Below are positions 1-9,434 of a stretch of DNA of 64,000 bases, one piece after another (the stretch's first letter is position 1; each line of letters starts with the position of its first letter). The notes beneath the pieces are model-generated. The model made no database searches. It had not been told where the DNA came from and saw only the letters and a program-made list of their open reading frames with translations. This stretch comes from Clostridium uliginosum (GTDB taxonomy: Bacteria > Bacillota > Clostridia > Clostridiales > Clostridiaceae), in assembly GCF_900112485.1 (NCBI RefSeq), contig NZ_FOMG01000001.1, positions 1 through 64,000 on the forward strand, given 5' to 3'. The position numbers and the translations under genes were made by a program.

Positions 1-318
1 TATAAAAAAACTCCTTCTTGTAATAAATTGTTATCTCAATTATTGCCAAGAAGAAGTTCATTTTATTCAGTTTACACAAAATTATTTACAGGGCCGCTAA
101 AGAGGGTCTTCTTCTTTTTTTATCTCTAAAATCATTTCATCAGCATTATATCCATAATTTTATTTATATGCACAATGCTTTAAGATTACTAAAATCGACC
201 TAAGAGAAAAGCAAATTCAAACATCATTATTCAAATTTAACATAATAAAAATATTTCTTATACCTATTATTTTGATATAAATAATTCCAATGGTTTAAAA
301 TTGATCATTTGAAAATAA

Positions 319-347
319 TTGACATAAAAAACGCTATATAATATATA
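319..347 (+). promoter_or_regulatory. Candidate sigma-A promoter of the DUF5692 gene
   Basis: TTGACA (319-324) is followed after 17 bases by TATATA (342-347), about 117 bases upstream of the start codon. The 1-318 stretch holds no gene that I can see, only AT-rich sequence and a weak AAGAAGAAG/CTTCTTCTT inverted repeat near 49-116 that could end an upstream transcript. Confidence 0.5.
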
Positions 348-464
348 TTATACTTATAGATAAAAAAAGACACCAAGTTCACAAATATTCATACGTTAAA
401 TGATTTGTGGCAGACAAGAATATTAGAGTTATGTGGAATGCTATTTTTATGGAGGTAAAATGTT

Positions 465-1400
465 ATGGGTTTTTTGTATGAAACAACAAATTTTACTGGT
501 TGGGGAATTTGGTTTTTTGTTTTCTTTGCTTTAATGGCATTTAATGAGCTTGGTCGTTCTACAAAATGGGGCGGACTTATACTTTTTCTAATTGTTCCTA
601 TAGGGCTAACTATCTTTGTTTGGCCAACAACTGCAGCCCCAGGAAATGAATATGGTACTGGCAATTGGTTTAATTGGGTAAAAACCTATTCAGCCATTGC
701 AGGGTGTCTTGGTTTTATGGCTATTCGCTATATTCCATCACTTACTAAAAAGAAGTGGCCATTATGCTTTCCACCTTTTATCTTGGCAATTAATATTTTT
801 GAAGCAGCTCTTCGTGATTTTCAATGTTTTACATATGGTGCATGGAATGGATCATATATAGACAATCTTTGGGTAATGTCAGGACCATGGAATATCATGA
901 ATGGTATAGCTGGACTACTTAACATCATTACCATCTGTGGCTGGGTTGGTATTTTTATTTCTAAAGACAAAACAAAAGATATGATTTGGCCTGATATGAT
1001 TTGGCCTTGGATTATAGCTTATGATTTGTGGAATTTCGCTTATACCTACAATTGTATAGCTGATCATTCATTTTACTGTGGCTTGGCCTTGTTGCTTTCC
1101 TGCACCATACCTGCTTTTTTTATCAAAAAAGGAGCGTGGTTGCAGCATCGTGCGCAGACTCTTGCCTTATGGATTATGTTTGTCATGACAGTACCTTCGT
1201 TTGCAGACCGCATAGCTCCTGTAGCTACTACCCATAATCCAATTGCATTTTTTATCTTAAGCTTCTTGTCATTAATCGCAAATGTTGTACTAGCAGTTTA
1301 TCAGTTTAATAAGATTCGCAAAAACAAACTCAATCCACTAAAAGACGAAATCTTTGTAGAAACAAAAGTGTATAAACAGGTCACTGAAGAAAACAGATAA
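465..1400 (+). CDS. DUF5692 family integral membrane protein
   Basis: This 311-residue, very hydrophobic protein has about eight likely membrane segments. The N-terminal text WGIWFFVFFALMAFNE, the block FVWPTTAAPGNEYGTGNW and the central LWVMSGPWNIMNGIAGLLN match what I remember of the DUF5692 family, a conserved Firmicute membrane protein of unknown function. A perfect GGAGGT at 451-456 lies eight bases before the ATG. It is monocistronic: no gene lies within 500 bases on either side. The many Trp residues and conserved Asp/Asn within membrane segments suggest a transporter or membrane enzyme, but no substrate can be inferred. The family call is from memory of sequence pattern. Confidence 0.7.
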   Translation: MGFLYETTNFTGWGIWFFVFFALMAFNELGRSTKWGGLILFLIVPIGLTIFVWPTTAAPGNEYGTGNWFNWVKTYSAIAGCLGFMAIRYIPSLTKKKWPLCFPPFILAINIFEAALRDFQCFTYGAWNGSYIDNLWVMSGPWNIMNGIAGLLNIITICGWVGIFISKDKTKDMIWPDMIWPWIIAYDLWNFAYTYNCIADHSFYCGLALLLSCTIPAFFIKKGAWLQHRAQTLALWIMFVMTVPSFADRIAPVATTHNPIAFFILSFLSLIANVVLAVYQFNKIRKNKLNPLKDEIFVETKVYKQVTEENR

Positions 1401-1861
1401 TTTATAAAATTAAAGCACTTCCTAAATTATTTTTAAAATACTTACTTCATGATTTTGTCCTGATAGTTTGATTCACACGGGATAATATTATGATCTCACA
1501 AGAATACTTGTTAGATATATGATGAACTTATGATTTCTGCTTGTCTGACAAAGGTTGAAGCGTACACTTGGATTAACCACTTTATTTTGGACAATCTCTA
1601 ATTAAGGATAAAGAAATCCGATACCACAACTAAAAAACGATAAAAATAAAAAGCAGAAGACTAAATGTAAGAATAGAATAAAAGCAATAATTGTAGATAT
1701 AAAAAAATATAAACTTGGATGTAAGGTTATTTTGCTATTATGTAAAAAATGTTCTATAGAATAAAATATTTATTAGTATTAAACAAGGATATTAATTCTC
1801 TAAAAGTAATTTTTAGGGAATTTATTCTTATTTAAAGAATAATGTAGTAAAGAAGGATTTA

Positions 1862-1890
1862 TTGAGCCTAATTATATTAATAATTAGTAT
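1862..1890 (+). promoter_or_regulatory. Candidate promoter of the osmoprotectant ABC operon
   Basis: TTGAGC (1862-1867), a 17-base spacer and TAGTAT (1885-1890) lie 40 bases before the first ATG of the transporter operon. The rest of the 1401-1930 gap shows no convincing gene or repeat. Confidence 0.35.
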
Positions 1891-1930
1891 AAAAGATAAT
1901 TGATAATTAAAAGAAATTTTGGAGGTTTAA

Positions 1931-2572
1931 ATGATTAGAGAAGTATTTCAGTTATATATTGATAGGTGGGATTTTTTCTTAAAGTTAATAATGCAACACT
2001 TGAAAATTGCAGGACTATCAATATTAATAGCATCCATATTAGGGTTAATATTAGGGGTTTTAATTAGTGAGTATAAAAAAACATCATCAATTGTTCTTGG
2101 GATAACAAATTTTGTTTATACAATTCCATCAATATCCCTTCTTGGATTCCTAATTCCATTTTCAGGGATTGGAAATACAACAGCTATAATAGCACTTACA
2201 ATTTATGCACTTTTACCAATGGTTAGAAATACATATACAGGGATAGAAAATATAGATTCTTCAATAATTGAATCGGCTAAAGGGATGGGGAGTACACCTT
2301 TTGAAATATTATATAAAGTTAAACTTCCTCTAGCTACTACAGTAATTTTGTCAGGACTTCGAAATATGGTAGTTATGACAATTGCGCTTGCAGGTATTGC
2401 TTCTTTTATTGGAGCAGGTGGACTTGGAATAGCTATTTATAGGGGTATAACAACAAATAACACAATTATGACAATTGCAGGGAGTTTGTTAATAGCTTTA
2501 TTAGCATTAATAGTTGATTTTATTATTGGGAGTATTGAAAAAATCATTAAAAGGAGATGGAAGTTAGTATAA
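1931..2572 (+). CDS. Osmoprotectant ABC transporter permease (OpuCB/OpuCD-like)
   Basis: This 213-residue permease has about five or six membrane helices and the cytoplasmic coupling-loop pattern EAAxxxG, seen as ESAKGMGSTPFEILYKVKLP, typical of ProW/OpuC-type importers of glycine betaine, choline or carnitine. A GGAGGT at 1921-1926 precedes the ATG. It is the first gene of a permease, binding protein, ATPase operon, and its stop codon overlaps the next start (TAATG). OpuC systems usually encode two permeases, but only one is present, so a homodimeric channel is likely. The substrate is inferred from family only. Confidence 0.85.
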   Translation: MIREVFQLYIDRWDFFLKLIMQHLKIAGLSILIASILGLILGVLISEYKKTSSIVLGITNFVYTIPSISLLGFLIPFSGIGNTTAIIALTIYALLPMVRNTYTGIENIDSSIIESAKGMGSTPFEILYKVKLPLATTVILSGLRNMVVMTIALAGIASFIGAGGLGIAIYRGITTNNTIMTIAGSLLIALLALIVDFIIGSIEKIIKRRWKLV

Positions 2573-3480
2573 TGAAAAAATTTAATAGGTATTATAAAAA
2601 GGTTTTGTTAGTAGTAGTAGTATTTACTTCGGTAATTTCGCTGGTAGGGTGTTCAAATAATGGTAGAAAGATTAAGATTGCCACTAAACCAATGACTGAA
2701 CAATTTATTTTAGGCGAGATGTTAGCATTATTTATAGAAGATAATACTGATTTTAAAGTTGAAATAACTAAGGGAGTAGGAGGTGGAACAAGTAATATTC
2801 ATCCTGCTATTGTAAAAGGTGATTTTGATCTTTATCCAGAATATACGGGCACTGGTTGGAGTTTTGTACTAAAAGAAGAGGGGATTCCAGATGATAAAAC
2901 ATTATATAAAGGTCTTACAGAAAAATACGAAAATCAGTACAACTTAAAATGGGTTGGACTATATGGATTTAATAATACTTATGGATTAGTAATAAGGAAA
3001 GATATCTCAGAAAAGTATAATATAAAAACTTATTCTGATCTTGCAAAATATTCATCAGAGCTTATATTTGGAGCAGAATATGATTTCTATGAAAGAGAAG
3101 ATGGATATGATGCATTATGTTCCACTTATGGATTAAAATTTAAAAAGGCAATAGATATGGATATTGGTCTTAAATATCAAGCAATAAATTCTAAGGAAAT
3201 TGATGTAATGAATATATTTACAACAGATGGACAACTTGCTACTTCTGATATTGTAGTACTTGAAGATGATAAAAATTTCTACCAAACATATTATTGTGGA
3301 ACAGTTGTACGTAAAGATGTACTTAAAGAACATCCAGAATTAGAAGAGGTTTTAATGAAAATGGAAAACATTTTAACAGATAAAGAAATGGCTGTATTAA
3401 ATAATAAAGTAGAGGCAGATGGTCTTGATGAAAGAGAAGTGGCAAAAGAATTTCTAAGCAGTAAGGGATTATTAAAATAA
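2572..3480 (+). CDS. Osmoprotectant-binding lipoprotein (OpuCC-like)
   Basis: A basic N-terminus, a hydrophobic segment and the lipobox LVGC around residues 22-26 show a lipoprotein anchored on the outer face of the membrane. The mature part starts with KIKIATKPMTEQFILGEMLA and carries the GGTSNIHPAIVKGDFDLYPEYTGTGW type of block found in OpuAC/OpuCC betaine- and choline-binding proteins. I chose the ATG at 2572, which overlaps the permease stop codon, because AGGAG at 2552-2556 sits 15 bases upstream; an earlier in-frame ATG at 2557 directly abuts that site. It should deliver a quaternary amine to the permease. It is 302 residues, normal for the family. Confidence 0.85.
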   Translation: MKKFNRYYKKVLLVVVVFTSVISLVGCSNNGRKIKIATKPMTEQFILGEMLALFIEDNTDFKVEITKGVGGGTSNIHPAIVKGDFDLYPEYTGTGWSFVLKEEGIPDDKTLYKGLTEKYENQYNLKWVGLYGFNNTYGLVIRKDISEKYNIKTYSDLAKYSSELIFGAEYDFYEREDGYDALCSTYGLKFKKAIDMDIGLKYQAINSKEIDVMNIFTTDGQLATSDIVVLEDDKNFYQTYYCGTVVRKDVLKEHPELEEVLMKMENILTDKEMAVLNNKVEADGLDEREVAKEFLSSKGLLK

Positions 3481-3503
3481 TAATATCATAGGGAGAAATA
3501 TTT

Positions 3504-4235
3504 ATGGAAAATCAAGTAATTATACAGCTTAAAGGTGTTTCAAAGGGATATAGTAATAATCTAATATTAAATCATTTCAATTTAAGTATAAATAAAGGTG
3601 AGTTTTTAACTATAATAGGTAGTTCAGGTTGTGGTAAGACTACAGTACTAAAGCTCATTAATGGATTACTTACACCAGATAGTGGTAAAGTCTATGTAAA
3701 TGGAGAGGATATATCAAGTGTTAATCAGATTCGATTAAGACGAAAGATTGGTTATGTTATTCAGGGAATTGGATTATTTCCACATATGAATATAAGGAAA
3801 AATATTGCCTATGTACCGAATTTAATAAAGAAAGATGATAAAAATAAAATAAAATCCAAAGTTGAAAAGCTAATAAAAGTTGTTGGGTTAGGTGAAGAGA
3901 TGCTAGATCGTTATCCAAGTGAACTTTCAGGAGGACAGCGTCAGAGGGTTGGTCTTGCAAGAGCTTTAGCTGCTTCTCCAGATATATTACTTATGGATGA
4001 ACCCTTTGGGGCAGTTGATGAAATAACTAGAAAGTTATTACAAGAAGAAATATTACGCATTTATAAAGAACTTAATGTGACAATTGTATTTATTACTCAT
4101 GATATTAAAGAGGCATTAAAGCTTGGAACTATAGTACTTGTGATGGACAAGGGTCGGATAATACAAGTTGGGCCTCCATCTGAAATAAAAGAAAATCCTA
4201 AAACAGATTTTGTAAGAGAACTAATTGGTGCATAA
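3504..4235 (+). CDS. Osmoprotectant ABC transporter ATP-binding protein (OpuCA-like, no CBS domains)
   Basis: This 243-residue ABC ATPase has Walker A GSSGCGKTT, the signature LSGGQRQR, Walker B ILLMDEP and the H-loop ITHD. It energises the permease encoded two genes upstream. OpuCA and ProV proteins generally carry C-terminal tandem CBS domains that sense ionic strength; this protein stops right after the nucleotide-binding domain, so osmotic gating must lie elsewhere or be absent. A GGGAGA ribosome binding site lies before the ATG, and the operon closes with an intrinsic terminator. Confidence 0.85.
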   Translation: MENQVIIQLKGVSKGYSNNLILNHFNLSINKGEFLTIIGSSGCGKTTVLKLINGLLTPDSGKVYVNGEDISSVNQIRLRRKIGYVIQGIGLFPHMNIRKNIAYVPNLIKKDDKNKIKSKVEKLIKVVGLGEEMLDRYPSELSGGQRQRVGLARALAASPDILLMDEPFGAVDEITRKLLQEEILRIYKELNVTIVFITHDIKEALKLGTIVLVMDKGRIIQVGPPSEIKENPKTDFVRELIGA

Positions 4236-4253
4236 AGAAAAGTCTTTTAATTA

Positions 4254-4287
4254 TCCCTCAGACTGATGTTTGAGGGAATTTTTCTTT
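4254..4287 (+). terminator. Intrinsic terminator of the osmoprotectant operon
   Basis: TCCCTCAGAC and GTTTGAGGGA pair around a TGAT loop and are followed by a T-rich run. The hairpin begins 19 bases after the ATPase stop codon. Confidence 0.85.
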
Positions 4288-4448
4288 TAGACCAGCTAAT
4301 AATAGTCAACTAAGAAGTTGAAAAATATTTTTTAGAAAAAGGGTATAAGAAATAAACCATTTTATATTCCTATGTATAATAGTTGTATGAATAATTTTAT
4401 ATAAGTATCAAATACTAACTATTATTAAATGGTAAAGGGAGAATTTTT

Positions 4449-6011
4449 ATGAATAAACTAAATAATAACAACCCAAATATTAGTGAGTATTTAAAATCTT
4501 ATTGGATAACGTCAACACCAGAAACAAATTATCCTTCCTTAGACGAAGACATAGAGGTAGATGTGGCAATTATAGGAGGCGGAATTGTTGGTATAACTGC
4601 AGGTTATCTTTTAAAGAAGGAAGGAACAAAAATTGCTATTATTGAAGCAAGTAGAATTATTCAAGGAGCTACTGGTTTTACTACTGCAAAAATAACTTCT
4701 CAGCATCATTTAATATATGATAAAATAATAACTTCAATGGGGATAGATTTTGCAAAACAATATGCTGATGCTAATGAATCCTCAATAGGATTTATTGAAA
4801 ATATAGCAAATGAACTTAATATAGACTGTGATTTTCAGAGACTCCCAGCATACATGTACACAAGAAAACAAGAATATATTAAAGATATCGAAAAAGAAAC
4901 TGAGGCAGCTTTAAAGATAGGAATAAAAGCAAAGTGTATAGATAAGTTACCAATTGATCTAAACATCGAATCAGCTTTAGTTTTTGAAAATCAGGCTCAA
5001 TTTCATCCGAGAAAGTATTTACTACCAATAGCTGAGAAGATACCTGGAGATGGAAGTCACATATTTGAAAATACAGAAGCAGTTGAAATTGAAAAAGGAA
5101 ATTTAGTTACTATTATTACTAATAAAGGTAAAAAGGTAATAGCATCAAAGGTTATTATTGCCTCTCACTTTCCATGTTATGATGGCAAGGGATTATATTT
5201 AACAAGACTTAGACCACAAAGATCTTATGTTATTGCTACAAGTATAAAAGAAAAGTTCCCAAATGGAATGTTTATTAATGCTGAAGATCCTGGACGCTCT
5301 TTGAGAGCTCAATATGATGGAAAAAATCAATTAGTACTAGTGGGTGGGGAAGGACATAAGACTGCTCATGGGGATAGTTTTAAGGAACATTATGATAATC
5401 TAGAGGAATTTTCACAATCAATTTTTAATGTTAAAGATGTTCTTTATAGATGGTCAACTCAAGATTATATAACCTTAGATAATGTACCTTATATAGGAAA
5501 CCTAACAGCTCTAGAAGAAAACATTTATGTTGCAACAGGCTTTGGCGAGTGGGGAATGACTAATGGAACAGCTGCTGCACGTTTGCTTACTGATAAAATT
5601 TTAGGTAAAATTAATCCTTGGGAAGAAGTGTTTAACCCTTCAAGGCCTTTTAGTGTAACTGCTTACAAAAAACTATTTACTGAGAATTTGGATGTAGCAA
5701 AAGAACTTATAATAAGCAAAATTAAGTCTGGTGAAAACGAAATTAATATTAAATGTGGAGAAGGAAAAATAGTTAAATTAGATGGTGATAAATATGGAGC
5801 ATATAAGGATGATGAGGGTAAATTACATATAGTTGATATTACTTGTACTCATGTTGGATGTGAATTAAAGTGGAATGATGCAGAAAAATCATGGGACTGT
5901 GCCTGCCATGGCTCAAGGTTTACCTATGATGGCGAAATTCTAGAGGGCCCAGCAACTCATAAGTTAAATCATTATAAGGAAGGCAAAAATAAAATAGATC
6001 TTAATTTGTAG
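4449..6011 (+). CDS. FAD-dependent oxidoreductase with C-terminal Rieske [2Fe-2S] domain
   Basis: The N-terminal DAO-type dinucleotide-binding fold shows GGGIVGITAGYLLKKEG near residues 43-59. The C-terminal third is a Rieske domain: C466-x-H468 in CTHVGC and C484-x-x-H487 in CACHGSRF give the two Cys and two His ligands of a [2Fe-2S] cluster. At 520 residues it matches the known group of FAD oxidoreductases fused to a Rieske domain, thought to pass electrons between an amine or glycine-like substrate flavin site and the cluster; the physiological substrate is unknown. It is monocistronic, with a GGGAGA ribosome binding site and a terminator about 70 bases downstream. Confidence 0.85.
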   Translation: MNKLNNNNPNISEYLKSYWITSTPETNYPSLDEDIEVDVAIIGGGIVGITAGYLLKKEGTKIAIIEASRIIQGATGFTTAKITSQHHLIYDKIITSMGIDFAKQYADANESSIGFIENIANELNIDCDFQRLPAYMYTRKQEYIKDIEKETEAALKIGIKAKCIDKLPIDLNIESALVFENQAQFHPRKYLLPIAEKIPGDGSHIFENTEAVEIEKGNLVTIITNKGKKVIASKVIIASHFPCYDGKGLYLTRLRPQRSYVIATSIKEKFPNGMFINAEDPGRSLRAQYDGKNQLVLVGGEGHKTAHGDSFKEHYDNLEEFSQSIFNVKDVLYRWSTQDYITLDNVPYIGNLTALEENIYVATGFGEWGMTNGTAAARLLTDKILGKINPWEEVFNPSRPFSVTAYKKLFTENLDVAKELIISKIKSGENEINIKCGEGKIVKLDGDKYGAYKDDEGKLHIVDITCTHVGCELKWNDAEKSWDCACHGSRFTYDGEILEGPATHKLNHYKEGKNKIDLNL

Positions 6012-6083
6012 TTTTAATTTTGACAATCATTATAATAAGATTAAAATGTTGGTTTTGAAGTGTATGCTTTGTTTCCACCATAT

Positions 6084-6117
6084 AAAAAATCGTATAACTA
6101 TGTTATGCGATTTTTTT
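6084..6117 (+). terminator. Intrinsic terminator after the FAD/Rieske gene
   Basis: AAAAAATCGTATAAC pairs with GTTATGCGATTTTTTT around a three-base loop, with one G-U pair. The poly-A/poly-T arms could allow termination on both strands. Confidence 0.8.
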
Positions 6118-6376
6118 AATTTATAGAAATAAATTAATTATAAAATTACAGTTTAGTATTAAAATTATTTGTTAATTTAAAACATAAGTTTAATAACAAA
6201 AAAGTTATATATTCTTAATTAATTAAGATGAAATATATAGAGGGAAAGGCGGAAGGATATTTTTGATTATTTTAAAATCGCAACAAAAGCTACAAGAAAA
6301 GTTATAAGTAAAATTGCCTGAAATAGGAGTGAAAATGATATTTGTTAAAGTAAGATATACATTGAATAAAGGGGAA

Positions 6377-6394
6377 GTCTATGATATCATAGAC
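6377..6394. repeat. Perfect 18-bp palindrome upstream of the APC permease
   Basis: GTCTATGATATCATAGAC is an exact palindrome 66 bases before the permease start. It could be a repressor site; no regulator gene adjoins it. The rest of the 6118-6460 gap shows no gene. Confidence 0.4.
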
Positions 6395-6460
6395 CGGAAA
6401 TGCAAAAAAATAGTAGTTTTGTAAATTAAACAACAAATGATAAGCCGTGAAGGAGAATAG

Positions 6461-7804
6461 GTGATTATGAAAAAAAATGAATATGGTTTGTTTACTGCAA
6501 TAACCATGATTATAGGAATAGTTATTGGATCAGGAATTTTTTTTAAAAGTGATAATATATTAGTGGCCACTGGAGGAAGTACTAGTCTAGGAATTTTAGT
6601 TTTTTGTATTGCATCAATAGCTATTATATTTGGTAGTTTAACGATTGCAGAGTTAGCATCAAGAAACTCAAAAGAAGGTGGAATAATAGCATATGCAGAG
6701 GAATATTATAGCAAAGCAGTTGCTTGTTCATTTGGATGGATGCATACATTTATTTATTATCCAGCATTGCTAGTAGTTGTTGGATGGGTAACAGGAATAT
6801 ATACATGTATGTTATTTGAAATCCAAGGAACTTTAGAAAAGCAAATAGGTATAGGCGTATGTGCTATTTTAGTTTTCTTTTTACTAAATATGCTATCGGC
6901 TAAATTAGGAGGATATTTTCAAAATTTAGCTACAGTGATAAAATTAATACCTTTAATAATGATTGCAGTTATTGGATTAGTTTGGGGGGATGTTAGTAGT
7001 ATAAAGTCAACCGATATTACCAACATGCAGTCATTTGCTTGGATTTCAGCAATAGCTCCAATATCATTTTCTTTTGATGGATGGATAATAGCTACAGCTG
7101 TTGGACATGAAATAAAAGATGCTAAAAAGAATTTACCAATAGCATTAATTGTAGCACCAATAGTTATTTTAGTTATATATATATTATATTTTGTAGGAAT
7201 ATCAATATATGTAGGACCAGAAAAAATTATGGATTTAGGAGATGCTCATGTTAATTTTGTAGCAACTAATTTATTTGGACCTATGGGGGCTAAAATAGTA
7301 TTAATATTTGTTATTATTTCAATTTTAGGTGCTACTAATGGATTAGTATTAGGAATGTCAAGAATGCCATATTCTTTAGCTAAAAGAAAAATGTTTCCAT
7401 ATTCTAATAAAGTATCTAAAATGAATGAAAAACTAGGTATTCCTTTAATTTCAGCTTTTGTTTCTCTTGGGATTTGTTCTGTATTAGTGGTTGCACATTA
7501 TTTAACTCAGAAGTTTGGTTTATTACCAAATTCAGATATTTCAGAAATAGCAATTACAATGAACTATGTGTTATATGTACTTTTATATTATAAGGTATTA
7601 AAAATGGGATTAAGAAAAGAAATTAAGAGTAAATTTAGAGGAATTGTATGTCCGATAATGGCTATAGTAGGTTCTTTTATTATTGCATTAGGAAGTATAT
7701 CTAATCCATTATTTATTTTATATACGATAATATGTGCAATGCTTATAGGCGCAGCAGTTGTATTTTCAAAAAAGCAAGAAAAGAGTATAAATGAACATAT
7801 ATAG
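6461..7804 (+). CDS. APC superfamily amino-acid permease
   Basis: This 447-residue membrane protein has about twelve helices. The opening GLFTAITMIIGIVIGSGIFF is the hallmark of amino acid/polyamine/organocation transporters, where the GSGIF kink in helix 1 binds the substrate carboxylate. The helix-6 block FSFDGWIIATAVGHEIK also fits the family. It probably imports or exchanges amino acids; which one cannot be read. AGGAG at 6451-6455 serves either the GTG at 6461 or the ATG at 6467, the latter giving 445 residues. It is monocistronic, with a strong terminator downstream. Confidence 0.85.
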   Translation: MIMKKNEYGLFTAITMIIGIVIGSGIFFKSDNILVATGGSTSLGILVFCIASIAIIFGSLTIAELASRNSKEGGIIAYAEEYYSKAVACSFGWMHTFIYYPALLVVVGWVTGIYTCMLFEIQGTLEKQIGIGVCAILVFFLLNMLSAKLGGYFQNLATVIKLIPLIMIAVIGLVWGDVSSIKSTDITNMQSFAWISAIAPISFSFDGWIIATAVGHEIKDAKKNLPIALIVAPIVILVIYILYFVGISIYVGPEKIMDLGDAHVNFVATNLFGPMGAKIVLIFVIISILGATNGLVLGMSRMPYSLAKRKMFPYSNKVSKMNEKLGIPLISAFVSLGICSVLVVAHYLTQKFGLLPNSDISEIAITMNYVLYVLLYYKVLKMGLRKEIKSKFRGIVCPIMAIVGSFIIALGSISNPLFILYTIICAMLIGAAVVFSKKQEKSINEHI

Positions 7805-7825
7805 AGTATTAAAAATATAATTAAA

Positions 7826-7857
7826 GGCTCTGTTTTAAAATTGTGTTGATATTGTTA
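7826..7857 (+). repeat. Solo end of a GGCT-type inverted-repeat element
   Basis: The sequence GGCTCTGTTTTAAAATTGTG and the following TTGATATTG match the outer ends of the 153-bp element at 27248-27400 and related ends at 15076-15109 and 16467-16497. Only one end is present here, so this is a remnant. Confidence 0.5.
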
Positions 7858-7875
7858 CATAGCTTAAATAAAAAG

Positions 7876-7926
7876 ACGCTACTACAAAATGTTTTTTTAA
7901 AATCATTTTGTAGTAGCGTTTTTTTA
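7876..7926 (+). terminator. Strong intrinsic terminator after the APC permease
   Basis: ACGCTACTACAAAATG pairs perfectly with CATTTTGTAGTAGCGT and is followed by TTTTTTT. The 16-bp stem makes this one of the strongest terminators in the window. Confidence 0.9.
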
Positions 7927-8031
7927 TTTATAAATATTTCTCCGAAGGAACGTGGTGCGCGAACTTTATTCTGAAAAATTAGTAAATAAAAATATTTTAA
8001 TAATATAGTATATGGATAATACTTTCGTGAG

Positions 8032-8144
8032 AAGGGGTTGTCTCAGAATAAAATGGACCCCGAGTGAAGTAATAACAAAGAAATAGAAATAACATTTATT
8101 AAAGAAGACTAGAAAAATTTCGCTAAGGCATATGAAACAAAATA
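8032..8144 (+). mobile_element. Left-arm fragment of an IS/MITE element (copy of 13902-14009)
   Basis: AAGGGGTTGTCTCAGAAT starts this block, and 82 bases (8063-8144) are identical to 13928-14009. Only the left arm is present; the palindromic right arm of the full copy is missing. A 13-base stretch replaces a 5-base one just inside the terminus. It lies in the untranslated gap between the APC permease and the DUF434 gene. Confidence 0.7.
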
Positions 8145-8248
8145 ACAATAATTAATATACTTATCTTACTAGAATACATAGTAGTGAGAAGGGGGATATA
8201 TAAGGATATAAATAATAAATACTAATTAAGTAAGGTTGTGTATATAAA

Positions 8249-8962
8249 ATGAGTAAAGTATCTAAAAGAGGTTTTGATGAAGCTGATACAAGATGGTTTT
8301 CAGAAAAATCACTTATAACATTAAGAAAAGCTCATAAAGAAATTAAGTGGTTAATAGATAGAGAGTATAAAATAGAAAATGTAGTTACTTTTGTAGGAGA
8401 CAGATATCAATTTTCAACAAGACAACGAGATGCGTTAAAACGTTCTACATGTACTACTAAAAATCAAATAATAAGAAAAGAAAAAGAACTTTCTATTAAT
8501 GAGATGAGTAATGGAATTATACAGATAGATACATTTAACCTAATAATTACACTGGAAGTAGCTTTATCTGGAGGAACCTTAATTACAGGTAATGATGGAA
8601 ATATTAGAGATTTGGCAGGCTTACGAGGAACGTATAAGTTAATTGACAAAACAGATATAGCCTTAGAGTTAATAGGCGAGCTTTTAAAAGATAAAGAAGC
8701 AAAGGAAGTTAGATTTTATTTAGATTCTCCAGTTTCTAATTCTGGTAAGTTGAAATCTAAGATACTAGAATACTCTAAACAATGGGGCTTTGAAACAGAA
8801 GTTGAATTAGTTAATAACGCAGATATTGTTTTAGAAAATCTAGAAAGAGTAGTTAGCAGTGATTCAATTGTGATTGATAAGTGCAAAAGCTATTTCAATA
8901 TGGGCAAAAGTATAATAGAGGATTATATAAATGAAGCTAATATAGTAAATTTAAGCAACTAA
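8249..8962 (+). CDS. DUF434 domain-containing protein
   Basis: The 237-residue protein begins SKRGFDEADTRWFSEKSL and carries IKWLIDREYKIENVVTFVGD followed by RYQFSTRQRDALKRS, the pattern of DUF434. The C-terminal half (LYLDSPVSNSGKLKSKILEY-like) fits the domain that usually accompanies it. The family occurs in archaea and anaerobic Firmicutes; its biochemical role is unknown, though the conserved Arg and Asp residues suggest a nucleic-acid or nucleotide substrate. The ribosome binding site is weak. Mobile-element remnants lie on both sides, and no operon partner is seen. Confidence 0.75.
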   Translation: MSKVSKRGFDEADTRWFSEKSLITLRKAHKEIKWLIDREYKIENVVTFVGDRYQFSTRQRDALKRSTCTTKNQIIRKEKELSINEMSNGIIQIDTFNLIITLEVALSGGTLITGNDGNIRDLAGLRGTYKLIDKTDIALELIGELLKDKEAKEVRFYLDSPVSNSGKLKSKILEYSKQWGFETEVELVNNADIVLENLERVVSSDSIVIDKCKSYFNMGKSIIEDYINEANIVNLSN

Positions 8963-9119
8963 TTAGGATGGGCTTTAAACCCCATACACTTGTAGCCTAT
9001 ATTCATGACAAGAAATCTTAATACAGATAATCCAATTGAAAATTTTGCTGCATCATTTAGAAATTAAGGAGTTAGAGAAATTTACAAACTACAATACTAT
9101 TAATATTTCTTAAAAAATC

Positions 9120-9350
9120 AGAGCGAAGGCTATAACAAGTAAGACTACGAAATAAATGCAGCTAAAAGATTAGTAAAGAAACTTAAATATAGAAAATTAG
9201 GAATATAAATTTTAGGGTTATAGTCTTTATTGTTGTGAACCTTTTTATGAAATGTGTGATTCAGACAAATTGAATTTTATTTTAAGGCAGTTGTTAGAAA
9301 ACGTTGACAGAAAGTTTATTGTGAGATATAATTTTGTAAAAGAAGGATAG
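9120..9350 (+). pseudogene. Decayed transposase remnant
   Basis: Conceptual translation in shifting frames gives pieces such as NAAKRLVKKLKYRKLGI and CCEPFYEMCDSDKLNFIL, then ENVDRKFIVRYNFVKEG. These resemble the C-terminal part of a DDE-type transposase in which AAKRLLKKL, LYACEPxxELC and WKYIxRFKEG blocks occur in order. Stops and frameshifts interrupt it. The licT promoter has formed inside or next to this debris. The family assignment is tentative. Confidence 0.4.
9304..9332 (+). promoter_or_regulatory. Consensus sigma-A promoter of licT
   Basis: TTGACA (9304-9309), a 17-base spacer and TATAAT (9327-9332) give a perfect consensus promoter. The transcript would begin near 9339, just before the antiterminator RNA. 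A very strong promoter followed by a conditional terminator is the usual design of bgl/lic antitermination operons. Confidence 0.85.
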
Positions 9351-9413
9351 TGATTGTTTAAGTGCAAGCTAAACCTATTTACAGAGACAAAATTCTGTAA
9401 ATAGGTTTTTATT
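9345..9413 (+). promoter_or_regulatory. RAT antiterminator overlapping a terminator upstream of licT
   Basis: GGATAGTGATTGTTTAAGTG plus CAAGCTAAACC (9345-9375) match the ribonucleic antiterminator consensus bound by BglG/LicT proteins (GGATTGTTACTG...GCAGGCAAAACC). Its 3' end overlaps the 5' arm of an intrinsic terminator: AACCTATTTACAG (9372-9384) pairs with CTGTAAATAGGTT (9395-9407), followed by a T run. Binding of LicT to the RAT would block the terminator, so licT controls its own expression. Confidence 0.85.
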
Positions 9414-9434
9414 TATATACGGAGGAGGAAACCA

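Noticed and set aside
1401..1930. Recombinase or transposase remnant between DUF5692 and the transporter
   Set aside because: Short frames such as VEAYTWINHFILDNL are suggestive, but too short and broken to assign to a family.
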